From contig NZ_BAAAZE010000008.1 in NCBI RefSeq assembly GCF_039536745.1, forward strand, positions 620,001-684,000: a stretch of 64,000 bases of DNA. The letters are read 5' to 3'. This document shows, piece after piece, positions 9,078 through 16,914 of this stretch. Every line of letters starts with the position of its first letter. Position 1 is the first letter of the stretch. Position numbers and translations under genes: made by a program. The notes beneath the pieces are model-generated. The model did no database searches and was not told where the DNA came from. It saw only the letters and a program-made list of their open reading frames with translations. Source of the DNA: Actimicrobium antarcticum. Its GTDB lineage: Bacteria > Pseudomonadota > Gammaproteobacteria > Burkholderiales > Burkholderiaceae_D.

Positions 9078-11996
9078 ATGCAATCTTCTGCAAATAGCTC
9101 CACCAAAGCCAATTTCGAATTTACTGCCAGCAGCGGTCAGGCCGCCAATGCGCCGACGGCACCCGGTCAGTCGACCGCGCTGGGCGAGTACCGCATCCTG
9201 CGCCGCAATGGCGCCGTGGTCGGTTTCGAGCCATCGAAAATCGCGATTGCAGTGACCAAGGCGTTCCTGGCAGTCAACGGCGGACAGGGCGCCGCGTCAG
9301 CACGCGTACGTGAACTGGTCGAGCAACTGACCGCGAACGTTGTCGCTGCGCTGGTGCGACGCCAACCGGCCGGCGGCACTTTCCACATCGAAGATATTCA
9401 GGATCAGGTTGAACTGGCGCTGATGCGTTCGGGCGAACATGACGTCGCGCGCGCTTACGTGCTGTATCGCGCCAAGCGGATGGAAGAGCGCGCACTGCTG
9501 CAAGCCGGTCGTCCGGCTGCCGCGTCGGTGCAATTGCACGTGACCGAAGACGGTCAGCGCCGCTTGCTCGACATGCAGGAAGTACGCAATCTGATCAATG
9601 CAGCGTGCCTCGGCCTGGAAAAGCATGTCGACGCCGAGGCGATTCTGGCCGAGACCGTCAAGAATCTGTATGACGGTGTCCCGGTCGAAGAACTGCACAA
9701 GTCCGCCATCCTGGCCGCCCGCGCCCTGATGGAAAAAGACCCGGCTTACACCACCGTGACCGCCCGCATCCTGATGCACACGATCCGCAAGGAAGTCTTT
9801 GGCAAGGAAGTCGCTCAGGCTGATGCGCAGACGCATTATCTGGAATACTTTCCGCAATTTATCCACAAGGGCATCGCCGCCGAACTGCTCGATCCCAAGC
9901 TGGCTGAATTCGACCTGACCCGGCTTGCCAGTGCGCTGGTCACGGACCGCGACCTGCAGTTCGGTTACATCGGTTTGCAGACGCTGTATGACCGCTACTT
10001 CCTGCACATCCGCGAGACCCGCATCGAAATGCCACAGGCGTTCTACATGCGCGTGGCGATGGGTCTGGCACTGGAAGAAGCCAACCGCGAAGAGCGGGCC
10101 ATCGAGTTCTACAACCTGTTGTCGAGTTTCGATTTCATGAGCTCGACACCGACCCTGTTCAACTCGGGCACGCTGCGTTCGCAACTGTCATCGTGCTACC
10201 TGACCACGGTGTCGGACGACCTCGAAGGCATCTACGACGCGATCAAGGAAAACGCACTGCTGGCCAAGTACGCCGGCGGTCTGGGCAATGACTGGACCCC
10301 GGTGCGCGCGCTCGGTGCCCACATCAAGGGAACCAACGGCAAGTCGCAGGGCGTGGTGCCATTTCTGAAAGTGGTCAACGACACGGCCGTCGCGGTGAAC
10401 CAGGGCGGCAAGCGCAAAGGCGCGGTCTGCGCTTACCTCGAAACCTGGCACATGGACATCGAGGAATTCCTCGACCTGCGCAAGAACACCGGCGATGACC
10501 GCCGCCGCACCCATGACATGAATACGGCCAACTGGATTCCCGATCTGTTCATGAAGCGCGTGATGGAAAAGGGTTCCTGGACCTTGTTTTCGCCGAGTGA
10601 CGTGCCCGATCTGCATGACAAAGTTGGCCGTGCTTTCGAGGCTGCCTATACCGGTTACGAAGCCCGCGCAGCCAGCGGTGAGATGCGCCTGTTCAAGAAA
10701 GTCGAAGCGCTCGATCTGTGGCGCAAGATGCTGTCGATGCTGTTTGAAACCGGCCATCCGTGGATTACGTTCAAGGACCCGTGCAACATCCGTTCGCCGC
10801 AGCAGCACGTCGGCGTGGTGCACAGCTCGAACCTGTGTACCGAAATCACGTTGAACACCAACGCGTCCGAAATCGCGGTCTGCAACCTTGGCTCGGTCAA
10901 CCTGCCGGCGCACATGAAAGACGGCAAACTCGATCACTTCAAATTGCAAAAGACGATCCGCATCGCGATGCGCATGCTGGACAACGTGATCGACATCAAT
11001 TACTACGCAGTCCAGAAAGCGCGCGATGCCAACATGCGCCATCGTCCGGTCGGTCTGGGCATCATGGGGTTCCAGGATTGTCTGCACATGATGCGCATCC
11101 CGTATGCCTCGACCGCAGCCATCGCGTTCGCCGATACCTCGATGGAAGCGGTCTGCTATTACGCGTACACCGCCTCGACCGAACTGGCCGAAGAGCGCGG
11201 CCACTACAGCTCGTACAAAGGCTCGTTGTGGGATCGCGGAATCCTGCCGCAGGATTCGCTGAAACTCCTGATGGAGGAACGCGGTGGCTATCTGGAAACC
11301 GACCAGTCCGAATCGATGGACTGGGCACCGCTGCGCGCGCGCATCCGCAAGTTCGGCATGCGCAATTCGAACTGCGTGGCGATTGCGCCGACGGCGACGA
11401 TTTCCAACATCATCGGCGTGGCAGCGTGCATCGAACCGACCTACCAGAACCTGTACGTGAAATCGAACCTGTCCGGTGAATTCACCGAGATTAACGAGTA
11501 CCTGGTACGCGACCTGAAAGCGCGTGACCTGTGGGACGAAGTCATGATCTCGGACCTGAAGTATTTCGACGGTAGCCTGGCCCGGATCGATCGCGTGCCA
11601 CAAGAGCTGCGTGCGATCTATGCGACGGCATTTGAAATCGAACCGTCGTGGCTGGTGGAAGCCGCGTCACGCCGGCAGAAGTGGATCGACCAGGCGCAGT
11701 CGCTCAATATCTACATGGCGGGTGCGTCCGGCAAGAAGCTCGACGAAACCTACAAGCTGGCCTGGTTGCGCGGTCTGAAAACCACGTATTACCTGCGCAC
11801 GATAGGCGCCACGCATACCGAAAAATCGACCTCGAAAACCGGTTCATTGAACGCCGTGTCGGCTGATGGTGTCAGTAGTGGTGTGGCACTCAGCGCCTAC
11901 ACCACAGCCGGTGCAGCAACGGATGAACTGGCCGGACCGGCCTGCATGCTGCGCCCCGGCGATGACGGTTTCGAAGAGTGTGAGGCGTGTCAATAA
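9078..11996 (+). CDS. nrdA: Class Ia ribonucleotide reductase, alpha subunit
   Basis: NrdA reduces ribonucleoside diphosphates to deoxyribonucleotides together with NrdB. The 972-residue protein has an N-terminal ATP-cone (around residues 36-130, beginning YRILRRNGAVVGFEP) for allosteric activity control. The active-site cysteines Cys373 (SSCYLTTV) and Cys602 (AVCNLGSVNL) are present, with the catalytic triad Asn585-Cys587-Glu589 in NLCTEI and the C-terminal shuttle pair Cys968/Cys971 (ECEAC). The start at 9078 follows an AAAGG ribosome-binding site. nrdB lies 95 bases downstream, and between them a short hairpin (12006-12036) may adjust the expression ratio. Confidence 0.96.
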   Translation: MQSSANSSTKANFEFTASSGQAANAPTAPGQSTALGEYRILRRNGAVVGFEPSKIAIAVTKAFLAVNGGQGAASARVRELVEQLTANVVAALVRRQPAGGTFHIEDIQDQVELALMRSGEHDVARAYVLYRAKRMEERALLQAGRPAAASVQLHVTEDGQRRLLDMQEVRNLINAACLGLEKHVDAEAILAETVKNLYDGVPVEELHKSAILAARALMEKDPAYTTVTARILMHTIRKEVFGKEVAQADAQTHYLEYFPQFIHKGIAAELLDPKLAEFDLTRLASALVTDRDLQFGYIGLQTLYDRYFLHIRETRIEMPQAFYMRVAMGLALEEANREERAIEFYNLLSSFDFMSSTPTLFNSGTLRSQLSSCYLTTVSDDLEGIYDAIKENALLAKYAGGLGNDWTPVRALGAHIKGTNGKSQGVVPFLKVVNDTAVAVNQGGKRKGAVCAYLETWHMDIEEFLDLRKNTGDDRRRTHDMNTANWIPDLFMKRVMEKGSWTLFSPSDVPDLHDKVGRAFEAAYTGYEARAASGEMRLFKKVEALDLWRKMLSMLFETGHPWITFKDPCNIRSPQQHVGVVHSSNLCTEITLNTNASEIAVCNLGSVNLPAHMKDGKLDHFKLQKTIRIAMRMLDNVIDINYYAVQKARDANMRHRPVGLGIMGFQDCLHMMRIPYASTAAIAFADTSMEAVCYYAYTASTELAEERGHYSSYKGSLWDRGILPQDSLKLLMEERGGYLETDQSESMDWAPLRARIRKFGMRNSNCVAIAPTATISNIIGVAACIEPTYQNLYVKSNLSGEFTEINEYLVRDLKARDLWDEVMISDLKYFDGSLARIDRVPQELRAIYATAFEIEPSWLVEAASRRQKWIDQAQSLNIYMAGASGKKLDETYKLAWLRGLKTTYYLRTIGATHTEKSTSKTGSLNAVSADGVSSGVALSAYTTAGAATDELAGPACMLRPGDDGFEECEACQ

Positions 11997-12091
11997 GTTG
12001 GATAACCATTGCCGCATCATCGCGAAGATGCAATGGGCGGCGCGCGTGCAATCAATGTTCAGTGAACTGAATCTGAAAAAGGAAAATGATT

Positions 12092-13285
12092 ATGTTGAGT
12101 TGGGATGATGAAGTCGCTCCTGCAGTAGCCCCTGCCGCCAAACCGGCTTTTGATGCGATCGCTCCGGCCGCTCCGGCTGCATCGGTGACCGCGCTGCACC
12201 CGGTCGCCGCCGATGTCGCGCCGGACCCGGCGCTGGTCGCGCAGCCTGCACCGCAGGTGGACAAGGCCCGTCGCATGAATGCCGCCGACAAGCGCATCAT
12301 CAACGGCAATACCGACGTCAACCAGCTGGTGCCCTTCAAGTACAAATGGGCATGGGACAAATATCTGGCCGGTTGCGCCAATCACTGGATGCCGCAAGAG
12401 ATCAACATGCAGCGCGATATCGAACTCTGGAAAAGCCCGAACGGCCTGACCGATGACGAGCGCCGCCTGGTCAAGCGCAACCTGGGTTTTTTTGTCACCG
12501 CCGATTCGCTGGCGGCCAACAATATCGTGCTCGGCACGTATCGCCACATCACCGCGCCGGAATGCCGTCAATACCTGTTGCGCCAGGCGTTTGAAGAAGC
12601 CATCCACACGCACGCCTACCAGTACATCACCGAGTCGCTGGGTCTGGACGAGGCAGAAATTTTCAATGCCTATCATGAAGTCAAATCGATCCGCGACAAG
12701 GACGAGTTCCTGATCCCGTTCATCGATGCACTGACCGACCCGCTGTTCACGACCGGCACGACAATCAATGACCAGAAATTGCTGAAGTCGCTGATCGTGT
12801 TTTCCTGCCTGATGGAAGGACTGTTTTTCTACGTGGGTTTTGCCCAGATCCTGGCGCTCGGGCGGCAAAATAAAATGGTCGGCGCGGCCGAACAGTATCA
12901 ATATATTTTGCGTGACGAATCGATGCACTGTAACTTCGGAATCGATCTGGTGAACACGATCAAGATGGAAAATCCGCACCTCTGGACACCGGAATTCCGT
13001 GACGAAATCAAAGCGTTGTTTTTCACTGCAGTTGAGTTGGAATATCGTTACGCAGAGGATACAATGCCGCGTGGTGTGCTAGGGTTGAACGCGCCGATGT
13101 TCAAAGGGTATTTGCGATTTATTGCCAACCGTCGGGCGCAGCAAATCGGGCTCGAAGCGCTGTTCGATAATGAAGAAAATCCGTTTCCCTGGATGAGCGA
13201 AATGATCGACCTGAAAAAGGAACGCAACTTTTTCGAAACGCGGGTCATCGAGTATCAAACAGGTGGTGCCCTTAACTGGGAGTGA
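12092..13285 (+). CDS. nrdB: Class Ia ribonucleotide reductase, beta subunit
   Basis: NrdB holds the di-iron/tyrosyl radical cofactor needed by NrdA. The 397-residue chain contains the diagnostic E-x-x-H pairs Glu169/His172 (EEAIHTHAY) and Glu276/His279 (RDESMHCN), with radical Tyr176 four residues after His172. Two in-frame starts exist; the ATG at 12092 (MLSWDDEV) is chosen because the GGAA at 12081-12084 is seven bases ahead of it, while the ATG at 12086 would be almost on top of it. The first 60 residues form an Ala/Pro-rich extension before the conserved core. A strong terminator lies 230 bases downstream. Confidence 0.96.
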   Translation: MLSWDDEVAPAVAPAAKPAFDAIAPAAPAASVTALHPVAADVAPDPALVAQPAPQVDKARRMNAADKRIINGNTDVNQLVPFKYKWAWDKYLAGCANHWMPQEINMQRDIELWKSPNGLTDDERRLVKRNLGFFVTADSLAANNIVLGTYRHITAPECRQYLLRQAFEEAIHTHAYQYITESLGLDEAEIFNAYHEVKSIRDKDEFLIPFIDALTDPLFTTGTTINDQKLLKSLIVFSCLMEGLFFYVGFAQILALGRQNKMVGAAEQYQYILRDESMHCNFGIDLVNTIKMENPHLWTPEFRDEIKALFFTAVELEYRYAEDTMPRGVLGLNAPMFKGYLRFIANRRAQQIGLEALFDNEENPFPWMSEMIDLKKERNFFETRVIEYQTGGALNWE

Positions 13286-13515
13286 GTGATGAAACCGCTG
13301 CGGAATTGAGCTCTTCAACGCAGGCTCAAGCAGGCACAAGAGAGTGAGCAACATGTCAGGATTGTGCCTCCGCAAGAAAGAAAGGCGACACCCAAATTCA
13401 ATGGACAGTCAACGTCGACCGAGATACTCAGTAATGCTGATGCCTAGCCTGGCCAGTCCGGTCACGACGACCTGTTTCCTGAAATACCGTGAACATGCAG
13501 TAACTACTATTCCGA

Positions 13516-13543
13516 CGCTGGCGTAATCGCCGGCGTTTTTTTT
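13516..13543 (+). terminator. Rho-independent terminator after nrdAB
   Basis: An 8-bp stem (CGCTGGCG / CGCCGGCG, one G-U pair) with a TAAT loop is followed by eight T residues. It would end nrdAB transcripts. The 230 bases between the nrdB stop and this hairpin (13286-13515) contain no convincing gene; they may be 3' UTR or a small RNA that shares the terminator. Confidence 0.85.
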
Positions 13544-13550
13544 GGCTGTA

Positions 13551-13750
13551 AAGATCGTTCTGCTGCCACTTCCGGGTGGCAGGATCTTCAGGTAGCGAGA
13601 GGGCAACCGGGCGCTCCAGTCAAATGGCTGAAGTGCTGCATCAGTGAGGAGATGCAGCAGTTCAGCTGGTGCCAGATTCACTAGCGCAAACAGACACTGC
13701 TTGCGCCGATGAATAATCCGACCGGGCCATTGCGATGGTGCGGTCGGGTT
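13551..13750 (+). ncRNA. Candidate structured RNA or 5' leader with four consecutive hairpins
   Basis: Four inverted repeats follow one another. The first (13551-13588) pairs AAGATC with GATCTT around a CTGCCAC/GTGGCAG stem. The second (13627-13666) pairs GCTGAA and TGCTGCATC with their exact complements, 15 pairs broken by one G-G. The third (13684-13706) is GCGCAA/TTGCGC. The fourth (13718-13747) is CCGACCG/CGGTCGG with an inner CCAT/ATGG stem, extendable by A-T and G-T pairs. The stretch starts right after the nrdAB terminator and ends about 45 bases before the histone-like gene. It could be a free small RNA or the leader of that gene; no known family is recognised. Confidence 0.45.
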
Positions 13751-13794
13751 TCAGTCTAAGAGTGTATTTTTCCATCACGTGAAGGAGAAACAAA

Positions 13795-14658
13795 ATGGCA
13801 ACAGCAACAAAAAAAGCCGCAGCGAAGCCTGCTGCAAAGAAAGCTGCGCCGGCCAAGAAAGCCGTAGCGGCGCCAAAAGTCGAGGCCAAAAAAGCAGCCG
13901 CTAAACCGGTCGCCAAGAAAGTCGTGGCCGAGAAAAAAGCGGACGTCAAAAAAGCAGCTGCAAAACCAGCCGCCAAAAAAGTCGCCGAAGTGAAGAAGCC
14001 GGTCGCGAAAAAAGCAGCAGCAACAGCAGTGGCGAAAAAAGCAGTTGTCGCTGTCGCCAAGCCTGCAGCGAAAAAAGCAGCTGCCAAGCCAGTCGCTAAA
14101 AAGGCAGTCGCTGCAAAGCCGGTCGCCAAGAAAGCAGCCGCCAAGCCAGCCGCGAAAGTGGCTGTCAAGGCAGTCGCCAAAGCAGCCAAGCCAGCAGCAA
14201 AAGCAGCCGCGAAACCGGTTGCCAAAGCCGTTGCCAAACCAGCTGCAAAGGCGGTCGCAAAACCAGCTGCCAAAGCTGTTGCCAAGCCAGCCGCCAAAGC
14301 TGCTGCGAAGCCAGTTGCCAAGGCCGCTGCAAAGCCCGCTGCCAAGGTTGCCGCCAAGCCAGTGGTTAAAGCAGCAGCCAAACCGGCAGCAAAAGTCGCC
14401 GCCAAACCCGCTGTCAAGGCCGCTGCGAAACCAGCTGCGAAGCCAGTTGCCAAAGCCGCTGCCAAGCCAGTCGCCAAGGTAGCCGCCAAGCCAGCCGCTG
14501 CGCCTAAAAAAGCCGTCGTCGCGCCGGTTGCTGCAGCACCAAAGAAAGCTGCTGCGCCTAAAAAACCAGCGGCTCCCGCAGCGGCCGCTCCGGCTGTCAA
14601 GACCGTTCTGAATCCGGCATCTGCATGGCCGTTTCCAACCGGTCCACGGCCGTCGTAA
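13795..14658 (+). CDS. Histone H1-like Ala/Lys/Pro-rich DNA-binding protein (AlgP/HctB-like)
   Basis: The 287-residue protein is almost entirely Ala, Lys, Pro and Val, in repeats of AAKP, AKKA and KPVAK units, ending in a short non-basic tail (AWPFPTGPRPS). Such lysine-rich proteins, like AlgP of Pseudomonas and the C-terminal domain of eukaryotic H1, bind DNA non-specifically through a disordered basic chain. A ribosome-binding site GAAGGAG stands before the ATG. Low complexity makes this region prone to length change by slippage. The two long opposite-strand open frames across it are artefacts of the repeats. A terminator follows directly. Confidence 0.85.
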   Translation: MATATKKAAAKPAAKKAAPAKKAVAAPKVEAKKAAAKPVAKKVVAEKKADVKKAAAKPAAKKVAEVKKPVAKKAAATAVAKKAVVAVAKPAAKKAAAKPVAKKAVAAKPVAKKAAAKPAAKVAVKAVAKAAKPAAKAAAKPVAKAVAKPAAKAVAKPAAKAVAKPAAKAAAKPVAKAAAKPAAKVAAKPVVKAAAKPAAKVAAKPAVKAAAKPAAKPVAKAAAKPVAKVAAKPAAAPKKAVVAPVAAAPKKAAAPKKPAAPAAAAPAVKTVLNPASAWPFPTGPRPS

Positions 14659-14688
14659 TTTTCGCCTGACGGAGTTCAGGCACAATGT

Positions 14689-14725
14689 CCGTTGCCCGGC
14701 GGTTGCCAGGTAACGGCTTTTTTTT
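14689..14725 (+). terminator. Rho-independent terminator after the histone-like gene
   Basis: An 8-bp stem (CCGTTGCC / GGTAACGG, one G-U pair) with a 12-base loop is followed by C and eight T residues (14718-14725). It lies between the histone-like gene and yggT. It also argues against the in-frame ATG at 14685 as the yggT start, because that start would sit inside the hairpin. Confidence 0.8.
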
Positions 14726-14738
14726 GGGAGAACGCTTC

Positions 14739-15281
14739 GTGCTCACTAGTATTTTCACGCTGATCATCGACGCCATAACTGGCATGCTGGCAGGGATGTT
14801 ATTGCTGCGTTTCTGGATGCAGGCAATCCGCGTGAGGCCACCCAATTCGGTGGCGCAATTCATTTTTCAATTGACCGACTGGCTGGTATTGCCGTTGCGG
14901 CGGGTGCTTCCCGGACTGGGCGGCTATGACTGGTCGAGTCTGGTTGGTGCAATCCTGGTGGCGTTGCTGGCGAGTGCCATCGACGTGGCGCTGGTAGCAG
15001 GCTTCGCGCCGGAACTGATCCTGCTGTTGGCGCTGATGCATATCGGCCAGTGGATACTGTATGGCTTCATGGGGATGATCCTGATCAGCGCGGTGTTCAG
15101 CTGGGTCAATCCGCAGGCACCGCTGGCGCCGTTTATTGCATCCCTGTCGGACCCGCTACTGCGCCCATTGCGTCGCATCGTACCGATGATTGGTAACATC
15201 GACCTGAGTCCGCTGGTGGCACTGCTGGCGCTGCAGATTGCGATGCAATTGTTGCGCTCTCTGGGTGGCGCGCTGGCCTGA
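14739..15281 (+). CDS. yggT: YggT-family integral membrane protein
   Basis: The 180-residue protein has two YggT repeats, each with hydrophobic helices followed by a short conserved stretch (PLRRVLPGLGGYD near 55-70 and PLRRIVPMIGNIDLSP near 146-162). Family members are inner-membrane proteins linked to osmotic or potassium tolerance and cell-envelope organisation, but the mechanism is unclear. The start is taken as GTG at 14739, with GGGAGA seven bases ahead; the upstream ATG lies inside the terminator. The stop overlaps the yggU start (TGATG). yggT-yggU is a widely conserved pair. Confidence 0.85.
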   Translation: MLTSIFTLIIDAITGMLAGMLLLRFWMQAIRVRPPNSVAQFIFQLTDWLVLPLRRVLPGLGGYDWSSLVGAILVALLASAIDVALVAGFAPELILLLALMHIGQWILYGFMGMILISAVFSWVNPQAPLAPFIASLSDPLLRPLRRIVPMIGNIDLSPLVALLALQIAMQLLRSLGGALA

Positions 15282-15601
15282 TGACGCAACGACCAGCTGG
15301 CTGGTGCAGCCTGCACGCCGATGGTGTCAGGCTGGCGGTGCAGGTCGCGGCGAATGCCAAAAAAACCGAAGTGGTCGGCGAGGCCGAGGCGATGCTGAAA
15401 ATCAGGTTGCACGCGCAACCGATCGAGGGCAAGGCCAATGAGGCGCTGGTGCGCTTCATTGCCGGGCAACTGGATGTGCCGCGTAGCGCCGTGAAAGTCA
15501 CGCATGGCTTGACCAGCAAGCGCAAGCTGCTGATGGTGAGCAGCGCGGCGCTGACTGTCGATGGGGTGGTGCGGTTGCTGCTGCCGTTACCGTTAGGGTG
15601 A
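15281..15601 (+). CDS. yggU: YggU-family protein (DUF167)
   Basis: The 106-residue protein matches the DUF167/UPF0235 fold, including the conserved GKANEALVRFIA helix and a GLTSKRKLL stretch. The function is unknown; the fold is a small alpha/beta domain found across bacteria and eukaryotes. It is translationally coupled to yggT. It is the last plus-strand gene before the large repeat region, facing the minus-strand kinase gene from the other side. Confidence 0.85.
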   Translation: MTQRPAGWCSLHADGVRLAVQVAANAKKTEVVGEAEAMLKIRLHAQPIEGKANEALVRFIAGQLDVPRSAVKVTHGLTSKRKLLMVSSAALTVDGVVRLLLPLPLG

Positions 15602-15611
15602 CGGCGGCCCG

Positions 15612-16578
15612 GCATCAGGTTGCGTTGCGGGTCGCCACGACGCGCGGTCTGCGGTAGATAAAACGGTTGTTGCTCCGTTGATGCAAGCCGGGTGCGGCCC
15701 GGCAGCCGGTTCTTTGCGCGGCGGCGTTGCGGCTTTGGGTCGTAGGTTGGGCTGCGAAGCCCAACATGCGTCAGGTTGCTTTGCGGGTCGCCACTGCGCG
15801 CGGTCGTCGGTAGCTAAAACGGGTTGCGCTCCGTCGCGATCAAGCCGGGTGCGGCCCGGCAGCCGGTCACTTCTTTTTGCTTCGCCAAAATGAAGTAACC
15901 AAGAAAAAGGCGACCGCTAGACCGCTGCCCTGCGGGTTCCCAAATACCGTGCCCGGTCAGGGGGAGGGCCGCAAACTCGCTACGCTCAGACAGTGCGGCC
16001 CTCTTATCCCCTGCCCGGACACGGTATTTGGCAGCGGCCTTTTATGCGGAATTCAACGTCAAGACCAAGCCCAGCCTTGATGATTGATTGATGGTCGGGC
16101 TCGCTTTGCGCGAGAAAGATGGCTTGTAAAAGCCTTGTAGGTTTTGGTTTTGACGTTGATTTTGATGTTGGTTTTGACGTTGGTTTTGACGTTGGTTTTG
16201 ACGTTGATTTTGAAGTTGGTTTCGACGTTGGTTTGGAAGTCGATGTCGATCACGACGAGGAAGTTTTCTCGCGCAAAGCGAGCCTGACCATCAATCAATT
16301 ACCAAGGCTTGGCTTGGTTTTGACCTTGAATTCCGCATAAAAAGATCGCTGCCAAAAACCGGGTACGGCAAGAGGATAAGAGGCCCGCACTGTCTGAGCG
16401 CAGCGAGTTTGCGGGCCTCCCTCTTGCCGTACCCGGTTTTTGGGAACCCGCAGGGCAGCGGTCTAGCGGTCGCCTTTTTCTTGGTTACTGCTTTTTGGCG
16501 AAGCAAAAAGAAGTGACCGGCTGCCGGGCCGCACCCGGCTTGCATCAACGGAGCGCAACCCGTTTTAGCTACCGCAGG
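15612..16578. repeat. Mosaic structured repeat element, copy A
   Basis: The gene-free element lies between the convergent yggU and PfkB genes. Left and right arms are reverse complements over several hundred bases: motifs such as GCTTCGCCAAAA, GGCGACCGCTAGACCGCTGC and TATGCGGAATTCAA appear on one side and their complements on the other. Each arm contains its own long hairpin, at 15942-16029 and 16352-16443. The centre (about 16146-16235) is a tandem array of eight degenerate 12-bp units (TTTTGACGTTGG). REP-like palindromes lie inside and outside. A second copy is at 60411-61600. No transposase is present; short open frames in the core look like products of the repeat. Confidence 0.8.
15741..15774 (+). 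repeat. REP-like palindrome, intact
   Basis: The imperfect palindrome begins CGTAGGTTGGGCTGCGAAGC and continues CCAACATGCGTCA. It contains the GTAG tetranucleotide seen in REP elements. The same sequence at 60541 is split by a 125-bp insertion, so this copy serves as the empty-site reference. Confidence 0.75.
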
Positions 16579-16650
16579 CCGCAAACCGCAAACCGCAAAC
16601 CGCAAACCGCAAACCGCAAAGAAAGCTAACCGCAAAGAAAGCTAACCGCA
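16579..16650. repeat. Tandem CCGCAAA heptamers and 16-bp duplication
   Basis: Six perfect head-to-tail copies of CCGCAAA fill 16579-16620. They are followed by a nearly complete second copy of a 16-bp unit (GAAAGCTAACCGCAAA) at 16621-16650. The array abuts the right end of the mosaic element. It is a likely slippage hot spot. Confidence 0.85.
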
Positions 16651-16667
16651 TGTTGCGACTTTCAGCT

Positions 16668-16701
16668 CGTAGGTTGGGCTGCAAAGTCCAACATGCGTCA
16701 A
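16668..16701 (+). repeat. REP-like palindrome
   Basis: The unit starts CGTAGGTTGGGCTGCAAAG and ends CCAACATGCGTCAA. It differs from the unit at 15741 by a few bases in the loop. Together with the inverted unit at 16792-16825 it forms a BIME-like pair. Confidence 0.7.
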
Positions 16702-16791
16702 TCTCCCTATGCGGTCGTTGGTATTTACGCGGTTTGTGTCGCGTCGTGACCAAGCGTAATCCGTTGCATCTACCTATCGCCGTACCGTAAT

Positions 16792-16825
16792 TTGACGCAT
16801 GTTGGGTTTCGCCGCCCAACCTACG
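16792..16825 (-). repeat. REP-like palindrome, inverted orientation
   Basis: Inverted copy of the same unit (TTGACGCATGTTGGG ... CCCAACCTACG). The remaining bases up to 16914 show nothing recognisable. Confidence 0.7.
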
Positions 16826-16914
16826 AAACGGGACGTTGTGGGCTGCGTCATGAACAAGCCCGAGGCGGCCCGGAAGCCGCAACCGCTGGCATGCAGCGTC
16901 CCCTAGAAATCGCC

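Noticed and set aside
13409..13681. 90-residue minus-strand frame across the region between nrdB and the histone-like gene
   Set aside because: It runs through the terminator and two strong hairpins, and no protein family is recognisable.
13662..14685. Two long minus-strand open frames (312 and 309 residues) opposite the histone-like gene
   Set aside because: They are low-complexity mirror products of the Ala-Lys-Pro repeats (Ala/Gly/Leu- or Cys/Phe-rich), with no ribosome-binding site and no recognisable domain.
14685..14738. In-frame ATG at 14685 as the start of yggT
   Set aside because: It lies inside a terminator hairpin with an eight-T tract. GTG at 14739 has a well-spaced GGGAGA and gives the family N-terminus.
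16141..16250. Tandem 12-bp units in the mosaic repeat as a CRISPR array
   Set aside because: Units are directly adjacent with no unique spacers, and no cas genes are present.
16291..16635. Open frames in the arms of the mosaic repeats (also 15678-16080, 60394-60825, 61207-61545)
   Set aside because: They are mirrored on both strands through long hairpins, lack ribosome-binding sites and carry no domain; coding is unlikely.
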